A DNA stretch of 64,000 bases from Phytopythium helicoides (taxonomy: Eukaryota; Oomycota; Peronosporomycetes; Pythiales; Pythiaceae). This document shows, piece by piece, positions 42,318 to 53,148 of the stretch. The stretch covers positions 1,302,001-1,366,000 of the forward strand of contig JANFNE010000011.1 in NCBI GenBank assembly GCA_024867545.1. Direction: 5' to 3'. Within the stretch, counting starts at the first letter, position 1; each line of letters begins with the position of its first letter. The position numbers and the translations under genes were made by a program. The notes beneath the pieces were generated by a model that saw only the letters and a list, made by a program, of their open reading frames with translations, was not told where the DNA came from and did not search any database.

Positions 42318-45300
42318 CTAGCGCTTCTGGTGGTTGACGAAGCGCAGCGCGAGCAGCGACAGCACGCGCACCACGCCCACCATGGCCACGGTGATGCCGA
42401 AGTTGCGCCAGAGCTTGTCGTGGCTGGCGCCGAACACGTCCTCCACGTACGCCTTGACGTTGGCATAGTCGACGGTCACTGGCGCGCCGAGTAGCGGTTG
42501 GCAGCCTAGCGCCGAGCCGTTCACGGGGTCGGTGCAGTCGGCGAACACCACGGCGGCCAGTACGTTGAACGAGTAGCGCTGCGGGTTGATCTGGTACACC
42601 CAGTTGTAGCCCGAGGGGATGGCAGTCACTGGCGGATTGAAGCCCATGAAGAGGAAGCTCATGGTGTTGAGCAGCACGCCCAGGACCATGGCCACCTCCT
42701 CGCTTGGCAGCGCGTACGACAGCAGCTGGCCCGTGTACGCCTGCAGCAGGATGAGCAGCGCTGTGGTAATCCAGTACAGCACGCCGGACGTGAACCCCGT
42801 GAAGCCGACCATGGGGTAGAAGATGATGGTAAACAGCAGCGCGCTCACGAGCACGTACGGCACCTCGACCAGCGTCGTAGCCACAAAGTACCAGAGTGCG
42901 TTGTATGTTTGTGCTGCTCGCTCGCGGTAGAACGCACCACGGTCGGCTGCTGCGACCGGTAGTACGCTAAAGAACGATACAATACCGTTGAAGCCGGTGA
43001 CGAGAAAGAGCATGCCGATTCCAGCATTGATGCCCTGGTATGTGCTGTAGTCGGCGTTGACGAAAACGATGCCGAAAAAGAGCGCGAGCACGACAGATAT
43101 GATGAGCCGTGTCAAGTTGTATGACGCTGTTCGCCAGTAGGTAGCAAAACTGCGCTGCACGAGGAACTTGAACTGCGTCGCGTTATTTGCTGCTCGCTTC
43201 CTGGAGAATAGAAGCTCCGGGAACTCTTGGGATGGAGTCGAGACACCAGGAAGGCTAAGGACGGCATCCAACGACGTTTGTAGCTCACTTTTCTTGAAGT
43301 TCTCAACGAAGTCGACAGTGGGACGACCTCCGTCTTCAGTGTCGGACGAAGTTACATGGTTGACTCCTGCGCCAATGCACTCGAGCATCCACGTTGCAGG
43401 GTTGTAGGCTGGAGGTAGCGGTGATACCCCTGGGATGCGCTCAAAGTAGTCGATAAGTGTCCTGCAATTTGGCCCAACATCTCCGAAGAACACGGTCTCG
43501 CCACCTCGCCTGAGCAAGAGTACGCTGTCGAAGAGCGCAAATACCTCTGCCGAAGGCTGATGGATGGTCGTCATGACGGTTCTCCCCGACCGCGCCACTT
43601 TCTGGACACCGTCCATGATTGCCTTGGCCGAGAAAGCGTCGAGCCCGCTTGTCGGTTCATCTAGAAACAGCACGCTTGGCTGTGCTGCCAGCTCGACACC
43701 GATTGTTAAGCGCTTCATTTGCTCCATAGAACTGCCTCGGATAATCTTGTCAGCGATGGGTCGAAGGTCGAGGAGATCAAGACACTCCTCCACTGATGCG
43801 AGCTTTAGGCTTCTGGGTACGTCTGATTCCTGGCGCAGAAAAGCGCTGAAGGTCAAAGCTTCGCGGAAGGTGGCAGCTTCACAGTGTACGTCAGACTGCT
43901 CGCAGTACCCAGTGCTTCGGCGCATGACCAGATCTGTCGCCTCATATCCATTGAGAAGGATCCTTCCTTTAATGCGACCTCCCGTCTTGCGGTGAGCGAT
44001 AACATCCATGAGAGTAGTCTTTCCCGCCCCAGATGATCCCATAAGCGCGGTCATATATCCTGGACGAGCGTATCCGGATACGCCTTTGAGGAGATCGAGC
44101 ATTTCTGATTTTTTCTTTCCTGGAGCTGGGACAGAGTACCACAGGTCTTGGAACGCTAGAGTCACTGGAACAAACCCAGGCCTCTGGTGTGGCTGGTCGT
44201 GGACTTTTTCCTCATCTAGTATGTGCTGCCCCGCCTTTTGTTTGCCTGATGGCGATTTTGCGAGGTGATAGCCACTTGATGGAGTTTCTTCGTTTTGATC
44301 GATTGCAAGAACGATGTCTCCATTCTTCTGTGCTGTGCTCAAGTCATGGGTGCTATGAGTATCAGCTGTCACTGCACTGTCTTCAGGTGATTCGAATCGG
44401 TGGTATTCCAGCGCCCATGACGAGATCGCCAGGAAAACCACGTACGAAAAAGCCATGAACAGTAGACCTCCAGGAACCCAATACTTACTTGAAGGGACGT
44501 CAAACAAGGAGAGATAGTACTCACCCATGCTGCTTGCCCCCGTGGTTGCGCAGTAGTCCACGCCCCCGTAAACACAAACGTTGAAGTCTGGCGCACGGAA
44601 CTGGTTGACAGCCAACGCACGAACACACCATGCCATCGGACTGATCCAGTATAGCCAAATCAAGTAGTCTGGAATCTGCTCGCGCGGAATTACGAATCCA
44701 GCGAACATAACGTAAAAGAGCACGGACAGCATGGCCAAAGGCATTGCAACGAACGTGTTGGGAGAGATGGTAACAAGCAAGAAGTACCATGCGCCGAACA
44801 TGACACTCGTGAGCAGTAGGATAACCTCGTACAGGATAAACTCCTTCGCGGTGGCAGTGAATCCGCACATCCAATAGATCAAGCATCCGAACACAATAGT
44901 CTCGAGCAACGCGGCTGGAATGCGACTGACCGAGTTCGCAAGCACAAACGACGACGAGCGAAAGAAATTTGCGCGGCGTTGTTTATAGAACACCTTGCGC
45001 ACTTCCATCAGCGTTGGGATCTGGGATGCCTGCCCGAGAGACACAAAGAACGTGGCCGAGAAAATGACGCCCATGACAACTTGCACATTGTCGGGATCAA
45101 ACTGGTAGAAGGTGCTTGCGTACAAAAGACCCATGACAATGGTCATGAACGTTCGGCCAATCAAGAATGCCGAGTTACGGCTCAGCACAAGCCCTTCACG
45201 ACATACCAGCGACCAGGTACTGCGGAGAAACCCTTCTTGGAACTCGGGGATTGTGTCCATATACGCGTGAGTACTCTTTAAGATGACGGCATCGACTGGA

Positions 45301-46676
45301 GCCACTACTTCTTGTTGGCGTTGGGCAAAAATGCTGGATCTTGTGAAAGCTGCAGCAAACTCCGCAGCTGTCCTCGGATGGGTTTGCTTTTGCTGAGCCT
45401 CAGATGGCACTCCACTTTGGACTACGACTTGGTACTTGATTTGCTCTTCCGTGCCAAGATCTAGCAAAAAGTCAGCAAAGTCTCGCTCTTTCGGACAGAC
45501 AAATCCGAGTGTCTGGAAATACCCGACTAGCTCAGCAACTGGGCCGTGGTACACTACTCTTCCCGCGTTGAGCAAAAGTACATTGTCGAAGAGCGCAAAG
45601 ACTTCTGGGGAAGGTTGGAGAAGAGCGATCACGACAGCCTTCTTGAATTCCTTGGCAAGGCTACGCATTGTGCTGATGATGTCAAATGTCGCTGCACTAT
45701 CTAAGCCTGTGGAGATACTGTCGAGCATCAACGCAAGAGGCATTCCCATGATCATCTCACCCGTGGTCACGCGCTTCCGCTCTCCGCCAGACACACCGCG
45801 TTGCATCCCGTCGCCAATGATTGTTTGAGCACAATCTTGAAGACCCAGCTGCTGGATAGTGACAGCCGGAAGGTGCTCGAGGAGGACTCTTGCGATCTCC
45901 TGAGCAGATTTGTTCACCGATGGGTCTTCGCTATGGCTGAGAAGACTCTCGACGTGGCGCACAAAATGTGAAGAGCTACACTTGTGCGCGAAGGCGAGCG
46001 TTTCTTCGACTGTAAGTGTGGGCAAGTGTGTGTCGAGCTGTGTCACGTATGAGACGAACTGTGGCAGGCGGCGCTTCAACTCGCGCTGAGGTTGGTCATT
46101 GTACTCGATCTCACCGCCAACGCTTACACGTTTATCCTCTGTCGGAAATCGGCCACTCAGGAGCTGCAGAAGTGAAGACTTGCCTGCTCCAGGCTGCCCA
46201 AGGACCAGGGTTGTCGTCCCCGGTTCAAACGAACCTGTGATGTCTCGCAGAATATGCTTGGTCACGATGGTTCTACGTGGCTTAGAACTTGTGAACGGAA
46301 CAGACGAGACAAATCCTCGCACGGCCTTCATGAAGACAGTCGGCAGCGTTGGCAGCTCCGACGCGGCATTCGAGTCTGTTGTCGCCTCATGAGCGACGGG
46401 GATGTCGACAGTAAGCGACAAGTTCTTGACTCGAACCGAGAGTTGCGGCAATGGTGACCCTGATGCACGCTGAAAGTGGTCTGCCACGTAACTGTGGAAT
46501 CCCTGCGGGCCCTGAGCCAGCAGCGACTTGACGGACGTGTGCCCGACGCTCGACGTAGTCGGCAGCATGCCGCTGGTCCAGACAGGAGCTGCACCCTCGC
46601 CAGGCACTGGGAATTCGGGAACTGGAAGGACATTCGACGTGACGCAATTCCTGTTTACCTGGAATGGCACAGCCAT
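42318..46676 (-). CDS. Full-size ABCG/PDR-type ABC transporter
   Basis: Single exon, 1452 residues, with the reverse order NBD-TMD-NBD-TMD of pleiotropic drug resistance pumps. NBD1: Walker A GQPGAGKSS near residue 160, signature VSGGERKRVT, Walker B-like LMLDSISTGLDS, Gln in place of the switch His (LLQPSPE). NBD2: Walker A GSSGAGKTT, signature replaced by SSMEQMKRLT, Walker B LFLDEPTSGLD and switch TIHQPSAE. Each membrane domain shows about six spans. It should export hydrophobic compounds across the plasma membrane. The ATG at 46676 gives the longest form; one at 46568 (LPTTSSVGHTSV follows) is also plausible. Confidence 0.92.
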   Translation of the reverse strand: MAVPFQVNRNCVTSNVLPVPEFPVPGEGAAPVWTSGMLPTTSSVGHTSVKSLLAQGPQGFHSYVADHFQRASGSPLPQLSVRVKNLSLTVDIPVAHEATTDSNAASELPTLPTVFMKAVRGFVSSVPFTSSKPRRTIVTKHILRDITGSFEPGTTTLVLGQPGAGKSSLLQLLSGRFPTEDKRVSVGGEIEYNDQPQRELKRRLPQFVSYVTQLDTHLPTLTVEETLAFAHKCSSSHFVRHVESLLSHSEDPSVNKSAQEIARVLLEHLPAVTIQQLGLQDCAQTIIGDGMQRGVSGGERKRVTTGEMIMGMPLALMLDSISTGLDSAATFDIISTMRSLAKEFKKAVVIALLQPSPEVFALFDNVLLLNAGRVVYHGPVAELVGYFQTLGFVCPKERDFADFLLDLGTEEQIKYQVVVQSGVPSEAQQKQTHPRTAAEFAAAFTRSSIFAQRQQEVVAPVDAVILKSTHAYMDTIPEFQEGFLRSTWSLVCREGLVLSRNSAFLIGRTFMTIVMGLLYASTFYQFDPDNVQVVMGVIFSATFFVSLGQASQIPTLMEVRKVFYKQRRANFFRSSSFVLANSVSRIPAALLETIVFGCLIYWMCGFTATAKEFILYEVILLLTSVMFGAWYFLLVTISPNTFVAMPLAMLSVLFYVMFAGFVIPREQIPDYLIWLYWISPMAWCVRALAVNQFRAPDFNVCVYGGVDYCATTGASSMGEYYLSLFDVPSSKYWVPGGLLFMAFSYVVFLAISSWALEYHRFESPEDSAVTADTHSTHDLSTAQKNGDIVLAIDQNEETPSSGYHLAKSPSGKQKAGQHILDEEKVHDQPHQRPGFVPVTLAFQDLWYSVPAPGKKKSEMLDLLKGVSGYARPGYMTALMGSSGAGKTTLMDVIAHRKTGGRIKGRILLNGYEATDLVMRRSTGYCEQSDVHCEAATFREALTFSAFLRQESDVPRSLKLASVEECLDLLDLRPIADKIIRGSSMEQMKRLTIGVELAAQPSVLFLDEPTSGLDAFSAKAIMDGVQKVARSGRTVMTTIHQPSAEVFALFDSVLLLRRGGETVFFGDVGPNCRTLIDYFERIPGVSPLPPAYNPATWMLECIGAGVNHVTSSDTEDGGRPTVDFVENFKKSELQTSLDAVLSLPGVSTPSQEFPELLFSRKRAANNATQFKFLVQRSFATYWRTASYNLTRLIISVVLALFFGIVFVNADYSTYQGINAGIGMLFLVTGFNGIVSFFSVLPVAAADRGAFYRERAAQTYNALWYFVATTLVEVPYVLVSALLFTIIFYPMVGFTGFTSGVLYWITTALLILLQAYTGQLLSYALPSEEVAMVLGVLLNTMSFLFMGFNPPVTAIPSGYNWVYQINPQRYSFNVLAAVVFADCTDPVNGSALGCQPLLGAPVTVDYANVKAYVEDVFGASHDKLWRNFGITVAMVGVVRVLSLLALRFVNHQKR

Positions 46677-47469
46677 CAACAGCGCCCTGTATTTCAAACG
46701 GATCCCGAGCTGGTCCCACCCCTTGTCAACATAGTGAATTTCAATGTATCACTAGTCGGTGACGTTCCGCAAATATGTCAACACGATTGTGCACCGGGCA
46801 ATCATGGTCAACAGGGTGCTCTATTCAAAGCGTTATTGAACGTAATGCTTTTTGTTGCCCGCACGCTCGACTCATGATCCTGGCGCGCAGCTCCGAAGTT
46901 TGTGTTCGTCCCTAAAGGAATCCTGTTGGGGGTGTATGAGCTGCAGCCGCTCCGAGAGCTGCATACAGAGCCAGCAAATATATCAGTGTACGCCGTCAGG
47001 TTATGGGCAGCACCGTCGTTAGGCGATGCACAAACGCACGTCTCTCAGAGTTGCTGGCGAAGGTGGTTCAGATCGCACCTTGGGGAAGCACAAGATCGCT
47101 GTGCTGCTGTGTCATAGAGCCAACTGCACCGTGTCTGCTAGAATAGCAACCCCTGTTTACCAAGATTGCCCGCTGAATAATCTCTTGGCTGCGTATTTTT
47201 TGTACAGAGCCGACCATTCGTGAGATTCTGGGTCGCGCAGTTTCACCAGATCACAATCATGAGGTACACACGAATGGTGGGCTCTTTCCTCCAAAGTGGA
47301 TCCAAATCCACCACAGCGCCGAGGGCGGTAAGAATTCGACACAGTGAAAGGATGCCATAGTGTCAATCGACAGGAAAAACAAGACAGAAAAGCGAAATCC
47401 ATTCCGCGGCTGGCTATCGATCGCCAGCCATGATTCATCCTCATACTCCACAACTTTTTCACTACTCAA
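46677..47469. other. Intergenic, no gene seen
   Basis: About 790 bp between the ABC transporter start and the permease stop. Frames here are short and unconserved. The part next to 46676 should hold the transporter promoter. Confidence 0.5.
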
Positions 47470-49200
47470 TCATTCCCGCACAAAAGATGCCATCGATGGA
47501 CGCACATCGTTGATGGACGTGCGAGGAGCCACGTAGCTGTTGCCAGTGTCGCTGCTCACGCTCGGAAGCTGGTAACGCAGCAGATCACTCCAACCCGTGC
47601 GGCCAGCTGCGTGCTGCAGACCATAGCCAAAGTACGAGAGGATACCCACGCCCACCCACGCACAGCCCAGACCCAGACCCAGGTCGCTGATCTGAGCGAT
47701 CAAGTAGAAGTTGGCCAAGATGCAGATGCATGGCAGGAACGGCACCAGCGGCGCCGAAAAGTGCTCAGGGTCGTTGCCCATCTGCGGACACTTGACGAAC
47801 AGCACCACACACAGCGCCAACATCACGACCACAAAGACGATCGCGAGCACCAGGCATGCAGTCGACCCTCGCACGTCGTAGCCCTGCTGGTAGAAGAAGG
47901 CCGCCAGGATCGCCGACACCACGACACCGCCAATTAGGCGCGGTGCCAGTACTGGAGACTCGTCGCGCGTGCGGATCATCATCAGCGACACATTGGACAT
48001 GACGAACGACACGAGGATACCAAAGTTGACAATGTCCCACAGCGTGTCGAACGGCACAATGAGTGCGACGAGCGTGAAGAAGATACCCGTGAGCAGCGTG
48101 TTGACAAACAGGTTTCCCTTGGCGTCAACCTTGGCGAACAGCGCCGGCATCAGGCCGTCGCACGCGAGCGCGTAGTTGAGGCGGGGCTGTGCGAGGAATG
48201 CGATCAGCACCACGACCGGCATCGTGATGGTCTCACCGGCGCGGACGATCTTGGCGGCCCACGACCATCCGACTCCCTCAAATCCGTCGGGGAAGCTCGT
48301 CGCGTCCATGAAGGGCACCATGCCGGACAGAACGAGCGAGCAGAGCACACTGAGTGCGGCGGTACCCATGACGACGCTGATGACGGCGATGGGCATGACA
48401 CGCTTGGGATCCTTCGCTTCAGCAGCGAGGCAGACAACCTCATCGAATCCGATGTATCCAAAGAATGCTTGGGTGGCACCCGTGATGATGCCTTGTGTGC
48501 CGTAGGCCATGTCACCCGACGAGTTCTCCGCACGCGAAGGCACAAACGGAGAGAGGTTGTCCGGACTCATAGCCGCAAAACCAGCAATAATGATAAAGAA
48601 GACGACGAGGAGCTTCAGGATTGTAAACGTATTGACAAAGACTTTGCCGAAGCGCACACCCATCAGCAGCACAGCAACACAAAGAGCCTGGATGAATGCC
48701 GACAACAGATTGCCATACTCCTCGTTCAACCAGTGCACGTTCGCGTTCGGATGATCCAGAATAACCCAGTCTTCCACCTTCTGTGCCCAACTGCGAGCCA
48801 CACCAGCACCCGACACAGCGTACTCGAGGGTCAGCAGCCACGCAGCAACCACAGCCGGCAGTTCACCAATAGCGTGGTACGCGTATGCGTATGTACTTCC
48901 GGACGACGGCACGCGCGTCGTGAGTTCCATGTAGGCGAGAGCGTTGAAGCAGCACACGATGCCACCAATGAGCCAACTGATGACGGCGGCGGGTCCAGCG
49001 GTCGACGAGACGATTTCTGCGGCGGTCGAGAAGATGCCGCTACCGACGGTGCCACCAATGCCGATACAGATGAGATCAAAGAGCGACAGTGAACGCTGCA
49101 AAGTTTCTGATTTTTCTTCGGCTTGAATCACTGCCAAAGGTTTGGTGCGAAACATGTGCTTCATGAGCGAGGTGTTGGAGCCTCCTTTTCCAGATGCCAT
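47470..49200 (-). CDS. Amino-acid permease (cationic amino-acid transporter type), copy 1
   Basis: Single exon, 576 residues, APC superfamily. The first membrane span carries the typical IGIGGTVGSGIFSTAA substrate-loop motif; further spans include VISWLIGGIVCCFNALAYMEL and the TMD6 block GFIGFDEV-like FGYIGFDEVVCLAAEAKDP, which is diagnostic for CAT-type carriers. About 14 spans in all, with a cytosolic tail. It should import basic or other amino acids at the plasma or vacuolar membrane. It is followed upstream by a near-identical copy (50267-52000). Confidence 0.9.
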   Translation of the reverse strand: MASGKGGSNTSLMKHMFRTKPLAVIQAEEKSETLQRSLSLFDLICIGIGGTVGSGIFSTAAEIVSSTAGPAAVISWLIGGIVCCFNALAYMELTTRVPSSGSTYAYAYHAIGELPAVVAAWLLTLEYAVSGAGVARSWAQKVEDWVILDHPNANVHWLNEEYGNLLSAFIQALCVAVLLMGVRFGKVFVNTFTILKLLVVFFIIIAGFAAMSPDNLSPFVPSRAENSSGDMAYGTQGIITGATQAFFGYIGFDEVVCLAAEAKDPKRVMPIAVISVVMGTAALSVLCSLVLSGMVPFMDATSFPDGFEGVGWSWAAKIVRAGETITMPVVVLIAFLAQPRLNYALACDGLMPALFAKVDAKGNLFVNTLLTGIFFTLVALIVPFDTLWDIVNFGILVSFVMSNVSLMMIRTRDESPVLAPRLIGGVVVSAILAAFFYQQGYDVRGSTACLVLAIVFVVVMLALCVVLFVKCPQMGNDPEHFSAPLVPFLPCICILANFYLIAQISDLGLGLGCAWVGVGILSYFGYGLQHAAGRTGWSDLLRYQLPSVSSDTGNSYVAPRTSINDVRPSMASFVRE

Positions 49201-50266
49201 TGTGACGGTCGCGAGCGTTGCTTCGTGCAGAGAGGGATAAGTGTGGGAGCTTCCGCTGGTTTAGGCTGGCGTGATAGATGTGTTTGACAGGACGCCGCAA
49301 AATTGGGAATGAGGCAAGAGTGAGGCGAAGCCCCAACGTCGGGACATGCCGGTGGCGCGCCTGCCTGGCACGACTGACAGCATACTTGGCCCGAGTGAAA
49401 TGACACAAACGAGGAGTTCGAGGGCCAAAGCTCGGGCTCGAGATTGAAGCTCGTCATGATTAGATGCCATGCAGGGGCATTGGAACCGTACGTTCTGTGG
49501 GCCGAGTGGCATCTCATCATTTGGTCAGTGTGCAGTCAGTCCCCCAATTAGTCCTACCACGATAAACAGATAACCTTTTTCAAAGAATACTTCTATACGT
49601 TGAAAATATTAACATTGTACATATAAAACATGATTACCTACAACATATGATACTTTTTGTGTCGGACGAGGCATATTCGCGTTCGCCCTGGTCTTGTTCT
49701 CTGAATTTGTAGTTGAACAGCTCCGATTGAAGCTCTGACGGTCGCGCAAACTCTGTGCTGCACGTCCGTAGCCTCAGGCTTACGATTTTGCTCGGGGATT
49801 TGTTGATACCGTAGTACAGCAAGACACAGACCGAGTCCCTCATGTATTGAACTCTCACAGAGCAATCGCATTGTTGCGATACTTGATCTGTATTTCATGG
49901 GCGACAAGCGACTGGGTGGAGCCGTTTCTATAGTAGAGACATCGATTTAGTGATCATTACTGACCTAAAGTACACATTGTGTGCAGTATGGGGAACTATG
50001 CGTTTGCTTTGGAGGTACCAAACCAAAAGACCATCACTCTCGCTATCAAAGTTGCCTTTTTGAACCCAACTGTTGTTGACTTGACTCAGACTTGCAGTTC
50101 GTCCCGACTCTCGGCGCTTGATGATCACCGATTGAATCCCACCTCACCACTCCCACGTCAACCAGTACACGCAAGGATGTTGTTGTATCAACAAAGATAA
50201 TGGCATTCTTTTCATATTCGTCATCCGTACCATTCCAGTCTATCTCATTGGTCGTGGCGTCCTCGT
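49201..50266. promoter_or_regulatory. Intergenic region between the permease copies
   Basis: About 1.07 kb without a supported gene. At 49310-49343 it holds a GC-rich block beginning GAGGCAAGAG and ending CAACGTCGG, 111-143 bp before the ATG of copy 1. The same block lies upstream of copy 2. The part from 49540 to 50200 is AT-richer and unrelated to the copy 2 upstream region. Confidence 0.4.
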
Positions 50267-52000
50267 CTAGTCGCGAACAAAAGATGCCATCGATGGACGC
50301 ACATCGTTGATGGACGTGCGAGGAGCCACGTAGCTGTTGCCAGTGTCGCTGCTCACGCTCGGAAGCTGGTAACGCAGCAGATCACTCCAACCCGTGCGGC
50401 CAGCTGCGTGCTGCAGACCATAGCCAAAGTACGAGAGGATACCCACGCCCACCCACGCACAGCCCAGACCCAGACCCAGGTCGCTGATCTGAGCGATCAA
50501 GTAGAAGTTGGCCAAGATGCAGATGCATGGCAGGAACGGCACCAGCGGCGCCGAAAAGTGCTCAGGGTCGTTGCCCATCTGCGGACACTTGACGAACAGC
50601 ACCACACACAGCGCCAACATCACGACCACAAAGACGATCGCGAGCACCAGGCATGCAGTCGACCCTCGCACGTCGTAGCCCTGCTGGTAGAAGAAGGCCG
50701 CCAGGATCGCCGACACCACGACACCGCCAATTAGGCGCGGTGCCAGTACTGGAGACTCGTCGCGCGTGCGGATCATCATCAGCGACACATTGGACATGAC
50801 GAACGACACGAGGATACCAAAGTTGACAATGTCCCACAGCGTGTCGAACGGCACAATGAGTGCGACGAGCGTGAAGAAGATACCCGTGAGCAGCGTGTTG
50901 ACAAACAGGTTTCCCTTGGCGTCAACCTTGGCGAACAGCGCCGGCATCAGGCCGTCGCACGCGAGCGCGTAGTTGAGGCGGGGCTGTGCGAGGAATGCGA
51001 TCAGCACCACGACCGGCATCGTGATGGTCTCACCGGCGCGGACGATCTTGGCGGCCCACGACCATCCGACTCCCTCAAATCCGTCGGGGAAGCTCGTCGC
51101 GTCCATGAAGGGCACCATGCCGGACAGAACGAGCGAGCAGAGCACACTGAGTGCGGCGGTACCCATGACGACGCTGATGACGGCGATAGGCATGACACGC
51201 TTGGGATCCTTCGCTTCAGCAGCAAGACAACAAACTTCGTCGAATCCGATGTATCCAAAGAATGCTTGGGTGGCACCCGTGATGATGCCTTGTGTGCCGT
51301 AGGCCATGTCACCCGACGAGTTCTCCGCACGCGAAGGCACAAACGGAGAGAGGTTGTCCGGACTCATAGCCGCGAAACCAGCGATGATGATGAACACCAC
51401 AACGAAAATCTTGAGAATCGTGAAGGTGTTCACGAAGACTTTGCCGAAGCGCACACCCATCAGCAGCACAGCAACACAAAGAGCCTGGATGAATGCCGAC
51501 AACAGATTGCCATACTCCTCGTTCAACCAATGCACGTTCGCGTTCGGATGATCCAGAATAACCCAGTCTTCCACCTTCTGTGCCCAACTGCGAGCCACAC
51601 CAGCACCCGACACAGCGTACTCGAGGGTCAACAGCCACGCAGCAACCACAGCCGGCAGTTCGCCAATAGCGTGGTACGCGTATGCGTATGTACTTCCGGA
51701 CGACGGCACGCGCGTCGTGAGTTCCATGTAGGCAAGGGCGTTGAAGCAGCACACGATGCCACCAATGAGCCAACTGATGACGGCGGCGGGTCCAGCGGTC
51801 GACGAGACAATGTCAGCAGCCGTGGAGAAGATGCCGCTACCGACGGTGCCGCCGATACCGATACAGATGAGATCAAAGAGCGACAGCGATCGTGGTAGGT
51901 CCTGGGAGTTCTCTTCGGCTTGGATCACTCGCATGGGCTTGGTGCGGAACATGTGCTGCATGAGCGAGGTAGCGCCAGAGGCGCTCTTCACAGGCTCCAT
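50267..52000 (-). CDS. Amino-acid permease (cationic amino-acid transporter type), copy 2
   Basis: 577 residues, single exon, tandem duplicate of the gene at 47470-49200. Proteins differ mainly in the first 30 residues and at a few later positions such as KIFVVVFII against KLLVVFFII and VCCLAAEA against VVCLAAEA. The 3' 900 bp of the two genes look identical at the DNA level (50280-51185 against 47483-48388), with clustered differences before that. Motifs are the same as copy 1: IGIGGTVGSGIFSTAA and FGYIGFDEV. No damage seen, so both are probably active. Confidence 0.9.
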   Translation of the reverse strand: MEPVKSASGATSLMQHMFRTKPMRVIQAEENSQDLPRSLSLFDLICIGIGGTVGSGIFSTAADIVSSTAGPAAVISWLIGGIVCCFNALAYMELTTRVPSSGSTYAYAYHAIGELPAVVAAWLLTLEYAVSGAGVARSWAQKVEDWVILDHPNANVHWLNEEYGNLLSAFIQALCVAVLLMGVRFGKVFVNTFTILKIFVVVFIIIAGFAAMSPDNLSPFVPSRAENSSGDMAYGTQGIITGATQAFFGYIGFDEVCCLAAEAKDPKRVMPIAVISVVMGTAALSVLCSLVLSGMVPFMDATSFPDGFEGVGWSWAAKIVRAGETITMPVVVLIAFLAQPRLNYALACDGLMPALFAKVDAKGNLFVNTLLTGIFFTLVALIVPFDTLWDIVNFGILVSFVMSNVSLMMIRTRDESPVLAPRLIGGVVVSAILAAFFYQQGYDVRGSTACLVLAIVFVVVMLALCVVLFVKCPQMGNDPEHFSAPLVPFLPCICILANFYLIAQISDLGLGLGCAWVGVGILSYFGYGLQHAAGRTGWSDLLRYQLPSVSSDTGNSYVAPRTSINDVRPSMASFVRD

Positions 52001-53148
52001 GATGGCGATGCGGTCTGCTTCGATGACTCCTATGATTAAATGTTGGCTGTACCGCTGTTTCTGGTTGGACGAGCCTGCTGTTTAACGGCTCGGGTCCGAG
52101 ACGAGCGACGGCGTATCACACGTAGGGATCGGCACGCAGCGAGTCTGGAAGTGAGGCAAGAGCAAGGCGGGGCCCAACGTCGGCACCTTCGGTGCTGTGA
52201 GTCGACCGCGTGTACCGGTGCACGGGGTCTTGCATCGTTCCTCGGCCGGATGGCATGATTGGATGGCGACCTGCCGACCTGCATAGAGAGAGCTGGTGGC
52301 CGTGCATACAAACGCCGAGTGCCCATCCGGAGACTGAAGCGTGATCGGCGCCACTCGAGTCCGGATCTCGGGCGCCGCCAGTCTTTGAAGGGCTGCTGGT
52401 CATGTCACACTTGGCCAGTCGACGAGGTCGACATAGTGAGCGCGAGAGGCTCGAGCAGTTGTGCGGTCGCACAGGATGTGACGCGCCAGCAGGTCAAGTC
52501 CACGTGACAGGCCGCGCCGGCTCCTCCCGACCTGCCGTTGCTCAAGTGAGACTTTCAAACGCATACAAAGCGCAAGAGAAAAAATTCGGTTGATTCGAAT
52601 GAAAGTCAGACCAGTCCAGCTGATGGGACCAGAGAGCATTGGTCTGGAGCGCAGTACAGTACTGTATGCCATTCAAACCGCAAGACGAGATGGAATGTTC
52701 ACACATTTTCACCACGCCATGCGTTGAACCTGTCAGCACTCTTGCAGCAGTCTAAACGCTGAGCGCGTGAATGTTTAGACGAAGGAGCTGCTTTCACGAT
52801 TGACAGGCCGCATGTGACTAGCCAGCCAAGCCACCCATCCACTCGCGACTCGTCTACACGTTTCTCTGCCGTAGTTTCCTCCCATCCCGACCATGCACTG
52901 CATGGTATGCAGCATGCAGCAAGTCACCCGAGCGCATCAAGGAGCGAAGACTCGCGGGCCACCCAAGACAAAAGATCAGTGTCATGGTACCAGTATCAGT
53001 TATCCCTCTCGACGTCACGACTTTAGAAGGCGCCGCGTCTCGTGCTGCTTGCAGTCATCGTGCAGTTCTCTCGCCCACAGCGAAAGATGGAACCCTCTGT
53101 ACACGCCTCACGAGCACCCATTTCATTGCGATTCAATTTATTATGCTG
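52001..53148. promoter_or_regulatory. Upstream region of permease copy 2
   Basis: About 1.15 kb with no supported gene. At 52151-52183 it carries the block GAGGCAAGAG..CAACGTCGG that also precedes copy 1, here 151-183 bp before the ATG. The rest of the stretch shows nothing recognisable. Confidence 0.4.

Noticed and set aside
46902..47117. A short plus-strand frame in the spacer upstream of the ABC transporter
   Set aside because: No conserved residues, signal peptide or splice partners were found.
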